From: Glycine soja
Lineage: Eukaryota; Streptophyta; Magnoliopsida; Fabales; Fabaceae
Length of the DNA stretch: 64,000 nucleotides
Reading direction: 5' to 3'
Assembly: GCF_004193775.1 (NCBI RefSeq)
Contig: NC_041019.1
Location: 1,433,501-1,497,500 of the forward strand
Under the pieces are notes generated by a model. It was not told where the DNA came from. It saw nothing but the letters and a program-made list of their open reading frames with translations, and ran no database searches. Position numbers and translations under genes: made by a program. Each line of letters begins with the position of its first letter. Within the stretch, counting starts at the first letter, position 1. Positions 41,396-54,166 of this stretch are shown one piece after another.

Positions 41396-44300
41396 GAGAA
41401 AAAGCAAGGTCCAAAACCACAAGAAGTTACAAGGAACTTTCTTGCAAAACAGAAAAATATTCCTCACTCACTTACCTTCTAATGATCTAAAAACCAATGC
41501 TGCTCTTTGAAGAACTTTTTTTTAGTTACCTTGGGATATTTTTACCACATCTAACTAAAATTGATTTTGGTAGAAGTAAAAATTAATCTTATTTGTTTTA
41601 ATTTTATCATAATTTTAAAAATAATTTAAACGTACAAAATTTAGTTAAAATCAAGATTAATTCACATCAGCATAGTCTACCAGAATTTTGAAAGTTATTC
41701 ACACAATTATATATAGGCTTTTTCACCATTCAGATTCAATGATATGAATGGAAAGGTATAGTGGTCCCTAACTACGCCAGTGAATAAAGAACCTTAGAAC
41801 GGATTATAACTTCTTAACGGAGAAAATTTTTACGTGGGGTTCAAGAAAGTAGATAAGAAGGAACGCATTCCTGTATCACCTTTTTCATTCGCAAATATAT
41901 ATGTAAATAGTAAAAATTAATGGTACTGCTTGCGGTTCAGTTGACACTTGACAAAGTTATTTATTTGATATGTAAAAAGAAATGGACATATCAAATGACA
42001 GCTAATACTGAGAACTCTCTTATTGAAGAGCAATAATTTATTGAGGACGAAAGTGAAAGACTGAAAGCAGCTTCCACCGACTCATGCACATATCCGATCG
42101 AATGAACAACATAATGTGGAACAGATAATGACGGGGATTGTATTTGAAGTGATGCAAGTGCAAGCATTTAGCACCATTGACAAAGATAATCCTTCATATT
42201 GCAACGGCTATGAGCCTTTTACCCTCTCCATTGATAAAATTTCAGTCAACTTAAGGCCAATCAAACTCACAAATATATGTCAAGTTTGTACTTTGCAAAA
42301 AGATAATAAGGAAATTATCTATCAAACTAAAATAAAATTCACAAAATCATCATTCCTTAGCCAGACTCATGATCCAAACTCATATTTTTAATTAAATTTC
42401 AGTCTTCTAACATTAAGGAGTTTTCCCATTTTTCTTGATTTTAAAAAGAAAATATTTCAATCGTCTCTCTTAGCGATACCCTTTGGACTCGTTGTGACAA
42501 TATTCATAACACTTTCTCCTAAAATCTTTCGACCTTTCACTATAAATACTTGTTAATGTTATCTAAAAGTATGAAGCATTATTTTGTAAGCAAATTCTTT
42601 TAGCTTAGTCACGAAGAAGTTATTGGAAGTGTCATAATTAATTTCATCATGCATGGTTCAAGAATTCCATTAGACAAAGAAAATTGTCTCAGTAGTTATC
42701 ATCGATAACACAAGCTACTAGACCAATTGACCAAAGAAGTTTCGTCTTTTAAATTCTTTTCCCATCTTGTTTGAATATGAGATATTTGATTCTCATTGAT
42801 ACTTTTTCGATAAGATAAAGGTGACATTTTGGCTTCTGTTTCTAAGATATTTCTATAAAGGGAACCAAAAGAAGCAATTTGAATCATTAATTTAACTAAC
42901 CCACTAAATAATCTTTTTTTCAATTAGCAAAACTGCTGAAAGCTCAGTCCCACTTTTGGAAAACAAAAGTAGAGTGATAAGGAAAAGATAAAAATAAGAA
43001 AATGCAACGAAAAGTGTGGGTGAGAACAGAAAAGAGAAGCATGCGTCAGGATACCACCCTAAACTAAAGTATGTGCTTAAGTTTTGAAGTACCGGAGGTA
43101 TACACCAAAGGCTTAGTTTCATTTGCATTAACATATTAATAATAATTCACAAGAGAAGAAATATAAAATAAGATAAATCAATTTTTTCACAAGTTAAATT
43201 TTATTTTATTTTTTGGAATTTTTACAAGAAATAAAAAAATTCATAACTTAAAATTAACTCATGTATGATAACTTTTTAATAGTTTTTTTGTTTAATTTTC
43301 CTAAAAGATAAGGCGTATAAATTAATTTTAGTTTACGAGAGAAGTTGGATTTGTTTATTTCTTATATTAAGTGCCTTGTTTAGAAATTTATTGAAAGTGA
43401 CCCAAAATCAATTATATGTGGATTTAAACACTTCAAAGCTCGCTGAAACTGAAAGCATTTCATTCAAAAGTAAATTTAACGTTAATGTTCCCCTGATTAG
43501 TTGAGAAAAGGACATGAATTGTACTAGTATTAATTTACCTCGAGATCAAAGAGAGCAAAAAGTTTAATCATACTATATTTACGCAGAAAAAGATGATAAA
43601 CAAGTGTATAGTACAGACGTGAGACGTGGAATAAAACTTTGATTAGTAATAAATTGGTCATTGTTGCTTTTAGAAACTTGCTGTGGACACACATGACAAA
43701 AGGGATTTGCATTTTTATGAAGCTCGTCTCATGTTTAAACTTTAATTTGGACGGAATTGAAAAACATCTCATTGATATATTCATGTGCTTTCTTCTTGCT
43801 AGCTTTTGGATTGTAGATACTCTTTGATTATCATAAAAGGAACGAACGACTTTAATTTGGAAATTGAGACCGAAGTTGCAATAGAAATCGTTACACGTCT
43901 TCTCTAGTGTGTATGTATTGTTTCCTTTTGGGTTTAAAGGATGACCAAATGTTGAGGCCAGTCACAATATAAAGGGAACTCACGAAGCTGGGGAAAGTGT
44001 TTAGTATAGTTTAATGTTTAAACTCATGCACGCACCAGATATCTTAAGAATCTATACCAGATATATAACGGTTGTCTATATAGTTTCTTTCCATTCCCAT
44101 TGTTGGAGAATTAAAGCTTCTGATTATTTAGCATATTTTATTGTATAATTTTACTATATAGTATTTTGTACTTTAAGTATCTTATCAAATCTTCGGTTGC
44201 AACATCATTGGAGAAGATATAGTGGCATTCATAATGAATACAAGTCCAATGAATTCACTTTATGTTGTCAACTAGTAGTCCAATGAATTATGTTGTGGTT

Positions 44301-45537
44301 GGCTTAAGAATGAATACAAGTCAAATTTCAGCTGGCTTACAGTCACAGTGGCATGGAATATATAACAGAGTGTTGCGTCAAAAAAACAATAATGACGACA
44401 ACAGGACTAAATACAATGCATGTATTTTTTTTTTAATTGAGAAATAATTTATTCTTTAAAGTTCTCTAAAAAAAGTAACATTTTACTAATAATTTTCCCC
44501 ACTCGAATTGAGGGTATTAAAGTAATTTTCATTGTTTTTGCTTTTATTTTTTATTTAAAAAACATTTGTTCAGTTAATGAGATTAATGAATTTTGTCACT
44601 TTTGGGTAACACATGTAAAATTGAAGACGGATGCAGAAACAAACACCTACTAAATGACAGTATATGAAACCTTTATATCAAGTACATATATTATTTTCTC
44701 AATTTTCTTTAACTTTAACTCATTAAGCCAATCGATCTATTACATCTCTTACTTTGATTTGATGTTTCACTTATCATTAATTAAAGATAAACAATGTATT
44801 ACATTTTCTTAACTAAAAATTAGCATCTAAGACATATATTTTTGTAGTTCATTTTGTCATGAAAAATATGGGTACATCATCCGATACAATTACTAAACTA
44901 AACTAAGGGAAGAATTATTCTCACTTTTATATTTGTTATTTAAACTATCAATTCTGAAATTTCTATTTTGCCCACTAACCAAATTCCTCCACCCCCTCTC
45001 TTTTCCCTTCCCTCCTTCTCATATCCAAAACCGTTGCCCCTACACCAACCTAGACTGCATCACCCCTCCCTCAGCGCCACCCTTCTCCCCACACAAAACG
45101 TCGTCAATCCACGACCACGCCATCCCTCCCTCCGCAACCCATTGTCAATCCACATGCATGCCATCCTCCCCCTCCATGCAATTCGTTGATCCACACAGCA
45201 CCTTGCCCCATCAAGATCAAGCACCCTTGTTTCTCTTTTTTGGATTTTATTGCAGGTTTTGTTGTTGTTGAATCGTATTTCTGTTGCATCATTTTTTACA
45301 CGCTACTGTCTGTAATGGAAATAGAATGAAATCGTATTTCTTTTGCTTTTTTTTCTTTACCCCATGTGTGCAACGAAAATAGAATTTTGTTAGAGACTTA
45401 TTTAACGGAGTCATATTTTCGTGGGAAGGACAAGCTAAAAAAAAAATATTTGAAACTAAGAGGGATTGTGCCAATAGCAATATTGGTATTGCTAGTTCCC
45501 CTGAACTACATAAAACCTTCCTCGTATTGAAATATGC

Positions 45538-45866
45538 TTAATTAAAACTTTCATACCTGAAATATGGGTGTCTTCAAATTATTAGCTAATATTTATTTTT
45601 TTTAATCAAGTAGTTGAAAAAAAAATTCAGTTTCATTTTATTATTTATTTATTTTTCATCAAGTGGTAATATGACATACGGAGTGTTGCCTCAACCTGTC
45701 TTGTTATGGATAACTCATACTCATGTTATCATCTTCGATGATTGTGACAATAACATGTTGGTAAATTGAAACATAAAAAAATTTTAGATAACTATTTGAC
45801 AAAAAATGAATTTTTAGGTAGTAATTTGAAAATAATTTATTTTCCAGGTATGAAAAACTTAATTAA
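45538..45866. mobile_element. MITE-like element with about 50-bp inverted ends
   Basis: The left end reads TTAATTAAAACTTTCATACC and continues to TTCAAATTATTAGCTAA. The right end on the minus strand reads TTAATTAAGTTTTTCATACC and continues to TTTCAAATTACTACCTAA. The two arms are imperfect inverted repeats around a non-coding centre. No transposase is present and the target duplication is unclear. Confidence 0.55.
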
Positions 45867-46350
45867 ATCAATCTGAAAAATAATTTTTTAGCTAACAAAT
45901 GATAAGGAGAAATTTTATAAAAATAAATAATTTAATTTCAAATAAAATGATAAATTTTATTATTTCATTAAAAATAAAAATAAAAATGGTAATCATAAAT
46001 TTAAGTTATGTTTAAAAGTAAATCTTATAAGTCAATAAGAAAAAATTATTTCTCAAACACTTTTATTTGATCAAATATTTGTAAGTTTGTGTAAAAAACT
46101 AAAAATTAATTAAAATAACCTGATGAGCATATATGTAATTTACTTTTATATAGACTTAAAAAACTTTATCTTTTTTTAAGATAATTTCTCATTCAAAATA
46201 AGAAATACATTAAATTAATGAGATATTTTTTTATTTGTAGAATTAAAAAAAGTACTATTTGAAATTCACAATAACACTTATCAATTTATCATATTTAATC
46301 AGCTGAACTAAATTAATAAAATAATATTAAAGATTAAATTAAAAAGTTGA

Positions 46351-46481
46351 GTTACATACATTGAACCAACAAGATCAAACACTGAGATATATATTTTGGA
46401 TCCAGAGAATAATAAAGGAAGAGTGAAGGAAGGCATAACATGTTACATACATTGAACCAACAAGATCAAACAGTGAGATAT
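46351..46481. repeat. 40-bp direct repeat pair
   Basis: Positions 46351-46390 and 46442-46481 share 40 bases starting GTTACATACATTGAACCAAC, with one mismatch (C/G). A 51-bp spacer separates them. They are too long for target duplications of known elements and look like a local duplication. Confidence 0.8.
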
Positions 46482-46497
46482 TAATTATTTATTGTTT

Positions 46498-46848
46498 AAA
46501 TAAATTTTTAATACCTGAAAAACATATCATTTTTAAATTATTACTTAAAAAATCATTTTTTTCAAATACCTACTAGAAAAAAAAATTTAGTTTTATTTTA
46601 TTATGTCATTAATCATAATCACGTCCACTCGGTCATATGTCATTGAAAGTGATAACGTAACAATAAAATATTCGTGACAAGGTGTGATAACGTAACATTT
46701 TGTATGTCACATTATCATTTCACTAAAGACAACTAACAACAAATAATAAAATAAAATTGAATTTTTTTTAAAATACTTAACTTTAAAAAATAAATATTAA
46801 ATAATAATCTAAAAATGATCTGTATGTCCATTATCAAAAATTTAAGTA
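46498..46848. mobile_element. Second MITE-like element related to the one at 45.5 kb
   Basis: The left arm has AAATTTTTAATACCTG and ATCATTTTTAAATTATTACT; the right arm on the minus strand has AAATTTTTGATAATGG and ATCATTTTTAGATTATTATT. Arms and the ATACCTG motif resemble the neighbouring element, so these are probably two copies of one family. Boundaries are approximate. Confidence 0.45.
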
Positions 46849-47703
46849 AGCCGAAATATAACCTTCTTATTCAGTCATTGTGGATTCGCTAACAACTCGT
46901 GCTGATCGAGCCTATAGTAATTAGCTCTCTTAGCTAGAAACATTAGCCCCTGATTATCAATATGATGTTCTTGCACAAAACGACAAAATGATTTCATGAT
47001 TTTTAGATAAATAAGCGCAGGATTCTCTATTATTCAGAGCAATTAAATGAACGCAATTACGAGGCAGCAAATGCAAAATGCTTCACATGAGGCTATTGGC
47101 TATTTAAAATTTCACTTTGACATTTTTATAATTAATTGTCTCAATAATTCGCATGACAATTAGCATTAAAGGTTAGCTAAAACTCTAATTTAAATTGTTA
47201 CAATATTTTAAAAAAAACTGAGAAACATGATTTAAGTTTTGTTATTATATCAAATACTACTATAAAATAGAAAAAACTTACACCCTTCAAATGTACTAGA
47301 TTCGGATTTTTTTTATAGAAAATATTTTAAAATTAAATGTCATACTCAACAGTCAACACGGTATTTCACAGTCCCCTAGAATTTCAAACAAAATCAACCA
47401 AGTAACATAAATTAGTTGACTGAAAAAATGAATTAAATTAAAAGGCAGTCATGGGATAACACCAGGCATATTAATTTACATAACCTCACCCGAGCAAAAG
47501 CGGGTTTAACAGATAATGGTCCAGTACGTGTTAGGAATCTAACATGCTGGCAATGTCAAAAAAATAACAGCATTGGATGGTGTAAGATCTAAAATACTTA
47601 CAAAGCTAGGAGGAGGACAAAATGGATACATATTTGGATGTACATGTAATAACTCTATCTAGACAGGCTAGTTGAGATACATAAGAATAAGAACGTGTCT
47701 GTC

Positions 47704-50518
47704 TCAGTAAAGGGCAGACACAAGTAGAAGTAGAAGAAACAAATAGCAGTGCCAATGTACCCGGCACGATGAAATCATCCGAGATGGAGCAGCCGAAGGT
47801 TTGTGGGGAGCTCTTCCAGCAACAGCTGGAGCAACTGCATGCCCGTTCGTTCTTTGTTGCTCATCTGTAGGCAATGGGTTTGATGAAGTCTCATTTGGAG
47901 AAAGGGGCATCCTCTTGCCTAGACTCAGATCCTGACCTACAGATGCATGTAGACTGTATATAAGCAAAAGGAATAAAAAGGGAGACGGGAAGAACAGTGT
48001 TAAGGTAGAAAAAAGCCTTTGCATCAAGCACCAGGCAAATGGTTAAGAGACCAAGAACTCACAAGAAGTCAGCTTCATTGCCTAAGTAGAATGATTAGAA
48101 CTAAAGCTAAAATATATTAGCTTATAAACTCAAAGTACTATGACTCACAATTTGAGCGTGACCACGCTAGCTTCTTGTTTCCCCTATCAAATACCAAACG
48201 GTATCCTGTCATGAAGTTCTCTGCCAAAAAAATTTATTAGTTTTAAGATCAAAGTATCTTTTAATACCATATTCCAGAGTATGGGTAATCAGTAGACTTT
48301 GATAAGGAAAATATTTAACTTACGTCCGATTGTTCCCATATCTCCTTCAGTTGGCTGTATGGCTAAACAAAATCCAATGACTCCCTGCACAGGAAGGACC
48401 GATCTAACTAATTTAGCTACAAGCCGACAACTATTCTTATAATGAAGTCTCTTGTAACATCTTTAATTATATGTCAAAATTTTAGTCCAGGATCACTTAA
48501 TTCACACCCACCTCATTGCCATAGAATACAAATACGGGGTCATAGACCACAAAACTGTTATTCTGTTGGAACGTGAGAGTTAAGCTGGGAACCTTTGGCA
48601 ACTCTTGCGAACTGTCTCAGAAAAGAATAATAAATAAATAAAGCCATCAAAGAGACCAGAAAATTCTACCAATTAGGAAATCATGCACCAACGCAAGAGG
48701 GAAGAGAGACAGAGATCTATCCAGAAAACTCACCTGGGAACATAACAATACTCCCAAGGAGATCCTTCAAAGCTAGATCTTGAACCATTTACTTGTTGAT
48801 CAAACTATCACAAATAAAATCATATTAAAAGACTGAGCAGAAATTTACATTAATGGAATTTAGAAAACTAAAGTACCTCCTCAGCTATTGCTCCATACAC
48901 ATGACCAGGAAGAAAAGTAAATGATGTCCCGCTATCAACCTGCACTTTAAAACTTGTCATTTTAAGACAAGAATTCCCAACACAACATGACTCCACTCCA
49001 ATAATGTAGGTTGAACTGACCAGGAAATTTATCATAATTAGCACTGTGACACCATTTTCTAAAGTATATTTTAGTGCAGTGAAACATTGTAAACTAATTT
49101 AAAGTACAGAATTTCATACTATAATCCATCCAAAGGCAAGAATGAAGTAGACTGTTGGATGGTTGGTCCCTGGTCCCCAAAAAATATTCTACCAGAATCA
49201 TCTTCATTAAAGCACAAGGAAAAAGAATCGTGGATTAATCCTGATTTAGCAAGAAAACTTGGAACTGAACTCTCCCCAGGCCCCAAACCTAATAGGCCAT
49301 CTGGAGCAACCCCATCCAAATAACCACCACTTTGCTTCATACCACACCTGCATTCAACAAAACTGACGTCAGAGAAAAAACCAGGAAACTTGTTTTTAAT
49401 TAAAAAAAGAATACATCATCAGGGAAAGTGATGTTGAAGTAACAAAGACAGGGCAGTCAGCCACACCCAAGAACAACTGGAGCCTGAACAGATGAGTTTG
49501 ATAAACTGCCGCCTGACTGAAGATGCAGTATGTCCTCAACCAACAATCCAGAACTCGACGTGTTCTCCGACAAGTAACTGACCATGTATGGACACTGCTG
49601 CTGTGAACTTTTACAATTCGAACCCTTATCACACAACTGATGACTGCAAGATAGATGCTTACTGGATAAGGACCGAGACGGACTATACTCATTCAGATCT
49701 CTATCCTGCATAATAGATGCCCCATATGTGAAGGAGCACCTGCCAATCAATTACTGGAAATAAGTGCTAAACCTGTTATAGATTCTAAACCTCATTGAAC
49801 CATTACACTCAGAAAGGAACCATGTTTTGTGTTAGTGTCACATTAAACTCGAATTGAAACCTTATCCAATCAAGGATTTGCAATTCGCATGATTAACTAT
49901 TTGTTAAACAATCAATAAAACAAGCTAATATAATCCGATATTTTATTATTTTTATTACATTTAAGATATTGAGACTACAAGTTACATAGTAGAGTAAACC
50001 AACATTTTAGTTCCTGAAAGTATAAAGCCTAGTCACATAAACATTAGTCCCCAAAACTAAGAAACTTCAAAAAAGTCCCTGAAGCTGCAATCCGCCAATC
50101 GCATTAATCCAAAGTTATAAAAAAATATGTGACTTAATGATAATATTATCATATGTTTAAGAGACCAAAATCTCAAGATGAAACAACTAGAAACTCCCTG
50201 GACTAATTTTAAATTTTCCTTAGTTTGAAGAACTAATGTGACACCTCGTTATGCTTAATCATAGTTTACTCTACATAGTAAGAGAAATCAAAGAAAAAAA
50301 TAGATTAGGTATGATATTCATACCAGATTGGAATAGTAACTCGATGACAATGGAGCACACTGTACGCAATCACACGGAATCCAAAGGAGATCACTCCCTG
50401 CGTCCAACGCCACGAGAAACGAAGTGCTCGGTGTTCCTATATCAATCCACGTGTAATGCAACCTAATCACCAGAGACGCATTATCAGATTCAAACCGAAG
50501 AAAAGGGAGCAATTAGGG

Positions 50519-50549
<31 letters not shown>

Positions 50550-50828
50550 GCCGAAGTCGTTGCCGAGCGACATCGTTTTGCTACCGTGAGAAGGAAACAG
50601 TAGCTGGTAGCGTGCGCCTCCGACTTTGATCTTGCGCCGGAGAATGTCGCCGGTGAGAAGCATCCGGTAGTAGCCCATGCTCCACCGGTCCGGCCAGTAT
50701 CCGGTCGGAGGCCGAACCGGTTTCATTTCGTCGGCGAAGCGGTGAACGAGGCGGGCGGAAAACGTGATCGGAACCGGCATTGCGCGAGCCGTTACCAAAA
50801 GCAACAAAAGCAGCAACCGCCACCGCAT
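47704..50828 (-). CDS. GPI-anchored aspartic protease (aspartic proteinase-like protein 1 type)
   Basis: Ten exons on the minus strand encode 520 aa: 50548-50828, 50324-50462, 49467-49705, 49120-49347, 48877-49015, 48734-48804, 48512-48611, 48324-48384, 48149-48220, 47704-47936. All introns fit GT-AG and the frame is continuous. It starts with a signal peptide (MRWRLLLLLLLVTARA). The first catalytic motif is DAGSDLLWIPCDC (DAG in place of the textbook DTG, as I recall in other plant members) and the second is VDSGTSFTFLPG. Cysteines are abundant, as in plant A1 proteases. After WSRSNC comes a low-complexity spacer and a C-terminal hydrophobic tail (HCYLFLLLLLVSALY), a GPI-attachment signal, so a cell-surface protease is predicted. 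It resembles Arabidopsis At5g10080. Intron 1 is only 85 bp and begins with a TAA microsatellite; intron 2 contains a MITE. Confidence 0.92.
49981..50280. mobile_element. MITE in intron 2 of the aspartic protease gene
   Basis: The left end contains GTAGAGTAAAC (about 49989-49999) and the right end the inverted GTTTACTCTAC (about 50264-50274), inside longer imperfect arms (CATTTTAGTTCCTGAA; TTAGTTCTTCAAAC on the minus strand). The interior has several TAGTCCC/GGGACT-like motifs. About 300 bp, non-coding; it lies wholly in the 618-bp intron 2. Confidence 0.5.
50517..50546. repeat. (ATT)n microsatellite abutting a splice donor
   Basis: About 30 bases of ATT repeat, read as TAA on the coding strand. 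Intron 1 of the aspartic protease gene begins GTAATAATAATAAT, so the repeat supplies donor positions +3 onward. Confidence 0.85.
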
Positions 50829-50978
50829 CGAGATCGAGATCTGGCACTTGCACTTATTCTGATGCCTCGTTTTAACTGATTTAAGTAACGATTAGTGTTA
50901 ATTAGTGAGGTGAGGGTGCGCAGTGTGCATCATCATCGCCATGGATCGTATCGTTTCGTCCCTGTGTGGCTGTGTGTG

Positions 50979-51003
50979 AGTGAGAGTGAGAGTGAGAGTG
51001 AGG
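50979..51003. repeat. (GAGAGT)n repeat upstream of the aspartic protease gene
   Basis: Four near-perfect GAGTGA/GAGAGT units, CT-rich on the coding strand, about 150 bases before the ATG. Pyrimidine-rich tracts like this are common in plant core promoters and leaders. No clear TATA box was seen nearby. Confidence 0.6.
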
Positions 51004-51009
51004 GTGGAT

Positions 51010-51974
51010 AAAACAAACAAACAAAACTAGCGCATTTTGTTGCGGGTGGAATTAGACTGTTACTAAGTGCTTAATTAATGGGGAAAGGAAAGTGGTATGA
51101 TTAGTGTTTGTAACAGTAAGTGATTATTGTAAATGATGATTAGGAGGAATAAGGGTGCAACACTGCAGCGACGAAGCGAAACGTCACGCGCGGTGGCCCC
51201 ACCATGTCTTTACGTGCTTGAGAATGAAACGGCCTTTTATTGCCGATGTCGATTTGTCTTTGCCACTGTGGGCCCCCCCACATTTATTATTATTCCTTTC
51301 CTTTTACGAAATAAAAAATAAAAAATCAAACAAACAAGGCAAAAGGTTTCTTAAGTATTTAGTTTCATTATATAAATAAAATAAATGCCTAGATCTAGTA
51401 AATAATCACATTATGTGGTGTGGGTCAGGAATAAAGCTTCACACACGAAAAAAGAAATCTTGCAAGTAAACAGCTGAACACATTAATTGTTTTTAAAGAA
51501 ATCTAAAGTTATTGAAGAAAACAACTGAGACATGATAATTTGACTAATTAATACTTTTAGTGAAGGAGACGTATTTTAAAAGATAAAGTATAATTATAAT
51601 AATAATTAATAAAATAAATAACGATTAATATTTAGTAATTTCATTCTATGTAATATTAGTATGATCTCAACTCAACTGATAATTTTCAAGATAATAGTTA
51701 TAATTGCACTCTGTGGAATCTTAAGTTCTTTCTCCAAAGAAAAAAAAAAACATTTTTTCTTCCCCTTGTCGTGTTCTCTTATTCTGCCATCTCCAATTCT
51801 GTTCACAATCGTAGGTTGTGCCGCCAATGATGTTTAATGATAAAGATCAAATACGTTTGCAATGAATCGGGATGACAAGACTGAGACAACCAATAGGTGA
51901 AGCTAACCAATGCACAAGTGCTCCAATCAATAAAACAGGCCCAAAAAGGTGGGGTGGTCCAAAATGTGAAGGTA
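51010..51974. other. Promoter-side intergenic DNA of the aspartic protease gene
   Basis: About 960 bases with no gene. Open frames at 51133-51379 have no recognisable similarity. It ends at the target duplication of the hAT element. Confidence 0.5.
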
Positions 51975-51982
51975 AGTTTAAG
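51975..51982. repeat. hAT target-site duplication, left copy
   Basis: AGTTTAAG, identical to 57940-57947. The match extends two bases further outward (TA) only because the element itself ends in TA on the right. Confidence 0.75.
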
Positions 51983-53586
51983 TAGGGTGTTCACGCCTTG
52001 GATTGCGTCTGTGTAAATCCGTCACCCAATCCAAACAAAAAATATTGGATGGATTTGTGTGTTTTTCTTTTTAAATCGACCTAATCTGATCATGAATGAA
52101 TTTGATCGAGATGGATTTGTTATTAAAAAAAGTTCAAAAATAATTTTCTTAAATTTTTTAAAATATTTTTTAGAATTTACAATACAATTACTTGTAATAT
52201 AGTTGCATAAAAAAAATTAACCACCAATTTCAATGCACATATTAACTGCATCATAAAATCAAATTGAAAACAAGTAACCAACAAACATTTAATTTATAAA
52301 GCAAATAATACTAAATCAAATTTCAACCATAAAGCAGATAACAAATTGTCTTGAAAACTTAGTAATCTTATAAAGTACACACTAGTACAAAATAAACTTA
52401 AAATCATCCCAAAAAATATATAATACTACAATAGAAACACTGCAATATAGTGATAATGTCAGACAATTGCTCAACCAGCCAACCTCACACATAGAAACAC
52501 GGTAAGCAAAAGATCAAAATCAATTATTATACTAATAATAAATTTAAATTATGCTATGCAGAAAAAAGAAATATGCCAAAAAAGAAATCATATCATAAAC
52601 TAAGTTAAAAATATTACCTTAAGAACTAATAGTCCTAACTCCCAATACTAATACTCCTAAGAATAGTCCAAGTAGTAATCCTAACACTAACATTATTTAA
52701 AGTCAAACCATACAACTTTAAAAAATGTTTTAAAAAGTTCATCATAACATAATATCAATTTATATTCATATTGTAAACAAACGGAAAAAAAAAAAGAAAC
52801 TATTATTGAATACCTAGTTCCATCTTTTTTGTTTCATCTAATTCAACTCGTAAATCACCGACATTTTGCTTATTAGTTTTGAGTCAATTTTGGGTACAAA
52901 TCAAAGCTTCAACAGTAATGGGACTTAAAGAACTACAAAAATGGATCAAGCACTCAACCTTTTGTACTAAATGCAGACTCAAATGACACAATAGACATAA
53001 GAATGACCAATATATCTCTAGCCATGAAAGAAATAACATGATATTTGGATGCTTTCATTTTCCACCATGCCAAAATGTCAAATCCAAGACCGTCATCTTC
53101 ATTGTCATCCTTTAAATACATATCCAACTCACTCCTTTGCTATTCACCACATTTTTTATTCATTTTCAATCTAAATTGGTCGTCCCAATCCTCATCCTCA
53201 TCAACATCGTTGGCATTACCTTGTGAAGCATGGTATGAAGCCAAAGTACTAGAATTACTACTATCAATGGAAATAGGATGTTCTGAAGCATATTCAACAA
53301 ACATTTTTCTTATAAGATCATCCAATTTTTTCAGCATCTCTTTGGTTTGGTCAACACCATGCATTTTCTTAAAACAAAACTCAATATAATCAAATTTATA
53401 ACACAGATCAAGAAAAGCAGTCACAAATAAAAGATAGCTAATCTGATCACTCTCTCAATACTTGTTAAACTTGAGTTGCATATTAGTTGTCTCTTTTGTA
53501 TCACCGGATCATCCTCATGCCTCCATCTATTTAGGCATTTCTGAATAGTAACCAACTTCTTAAAGAAATTCTTAGCTGTAACATGT

Positions 53587-53976
53587 AGTGACCCAGAAAA
53601 AAAAATTGCATCATAGAAAACTTTCAAAAAACTCACAAACACACGAGCATGTTTCTAATCCATCTCTTTAGGACATCCTCCTTCACTATTTAGAAGAGTG
53701 AGCACATATGCAGCCTCAACATACTCATAACGATTGAAAGCTTGTTCAAATTTTCAGCAACATCTAACATCAAATAAGTGGAGTGACCCAGAAAAAAAAA
53801 TTGCATCATAGAAAACTTTCAAAAAACTCACAAACACACGAGCACGTTTCTAATCCATCTCTTTAGGACATCCTCCTTCACTATTTAGAAGAGTGAGCAC
53901 ATATGCAGCCTCAACATACTCATAACGATTGAAAGCTTGTTCAAATTTTCAGCAACATCTAACATCAAATAAGTGG
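53587..53976. repeat. 195-bp tandem duplication inside the hAT transposase
   Basis: 53587-53781 and 53782-53976 are identical except for one T/C difference (53650 against 53845). The unit covers transposase sequence on the minus strand. Near-identity shows that the duplication is recent compared with the decay of the element. Confidence 0.95.
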
Positions 53977-54166
53977 AGTTCCATCTGGTTGGCACATTAA
54001 GTGTTAGCATTGCCTTTGAATTTACACTAACGTCCTCCGCACACCTCTTTAAAGTAGTCAACCTACTTGGAGAAAACCTCACAAACTTACATGCAACCTT
54101 TATTTTACTAATTGAAGAGTCAATTTCCTTAAACCCATCACATACAATCAAATTCAAAATGTGTGT

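Larger units (their letters stand above)
41400..47700. other. Intergenic region with MITE-like repeats
   Basis: About 6.3 kb with no gene I can support. Short open frames at 42116-42391, 42904-43134, 43530-43827 and 44262-44447 have no recognisable similarity. 44960-45240 is C-rich on the plus strand and yields spurious Pro/Ser-rich frames; it is followed by GAAATCGTATTTC-like motifs (45270-45430) resembling those near 33 kb, so both may be copies of one dispersed repeat. Two related MITE-like elements follow at about 45.54 and 46.50 kb. Confidence 0.5.

Noticed and set aside
44933..45271. 112-codon Pro/Ser/Cys-rich open frame
   Set aside because: It comes from a C-rich low-complexity block; a second frame in the same place is equally open and Pro-rich, so composition explains it.
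46351..46481. Two 40-bp repeats considered as the start of a CRISPR-like or satellite array
   Set aside because: Only two copies, no regular series, and plant nuclear context.
50581..50853. Frame beginning just before the aspartic protease start
   Set aside because: It would need a GTG start and is out of frame with the signal peptide and catalytic domain, so it is a shadow of exon 1.
53045..53389. 114-codon plus-strand frame
   Set aside because: Antisense to recognisable hAT transposase sequence (FLDLCYKFDYIEFCF).
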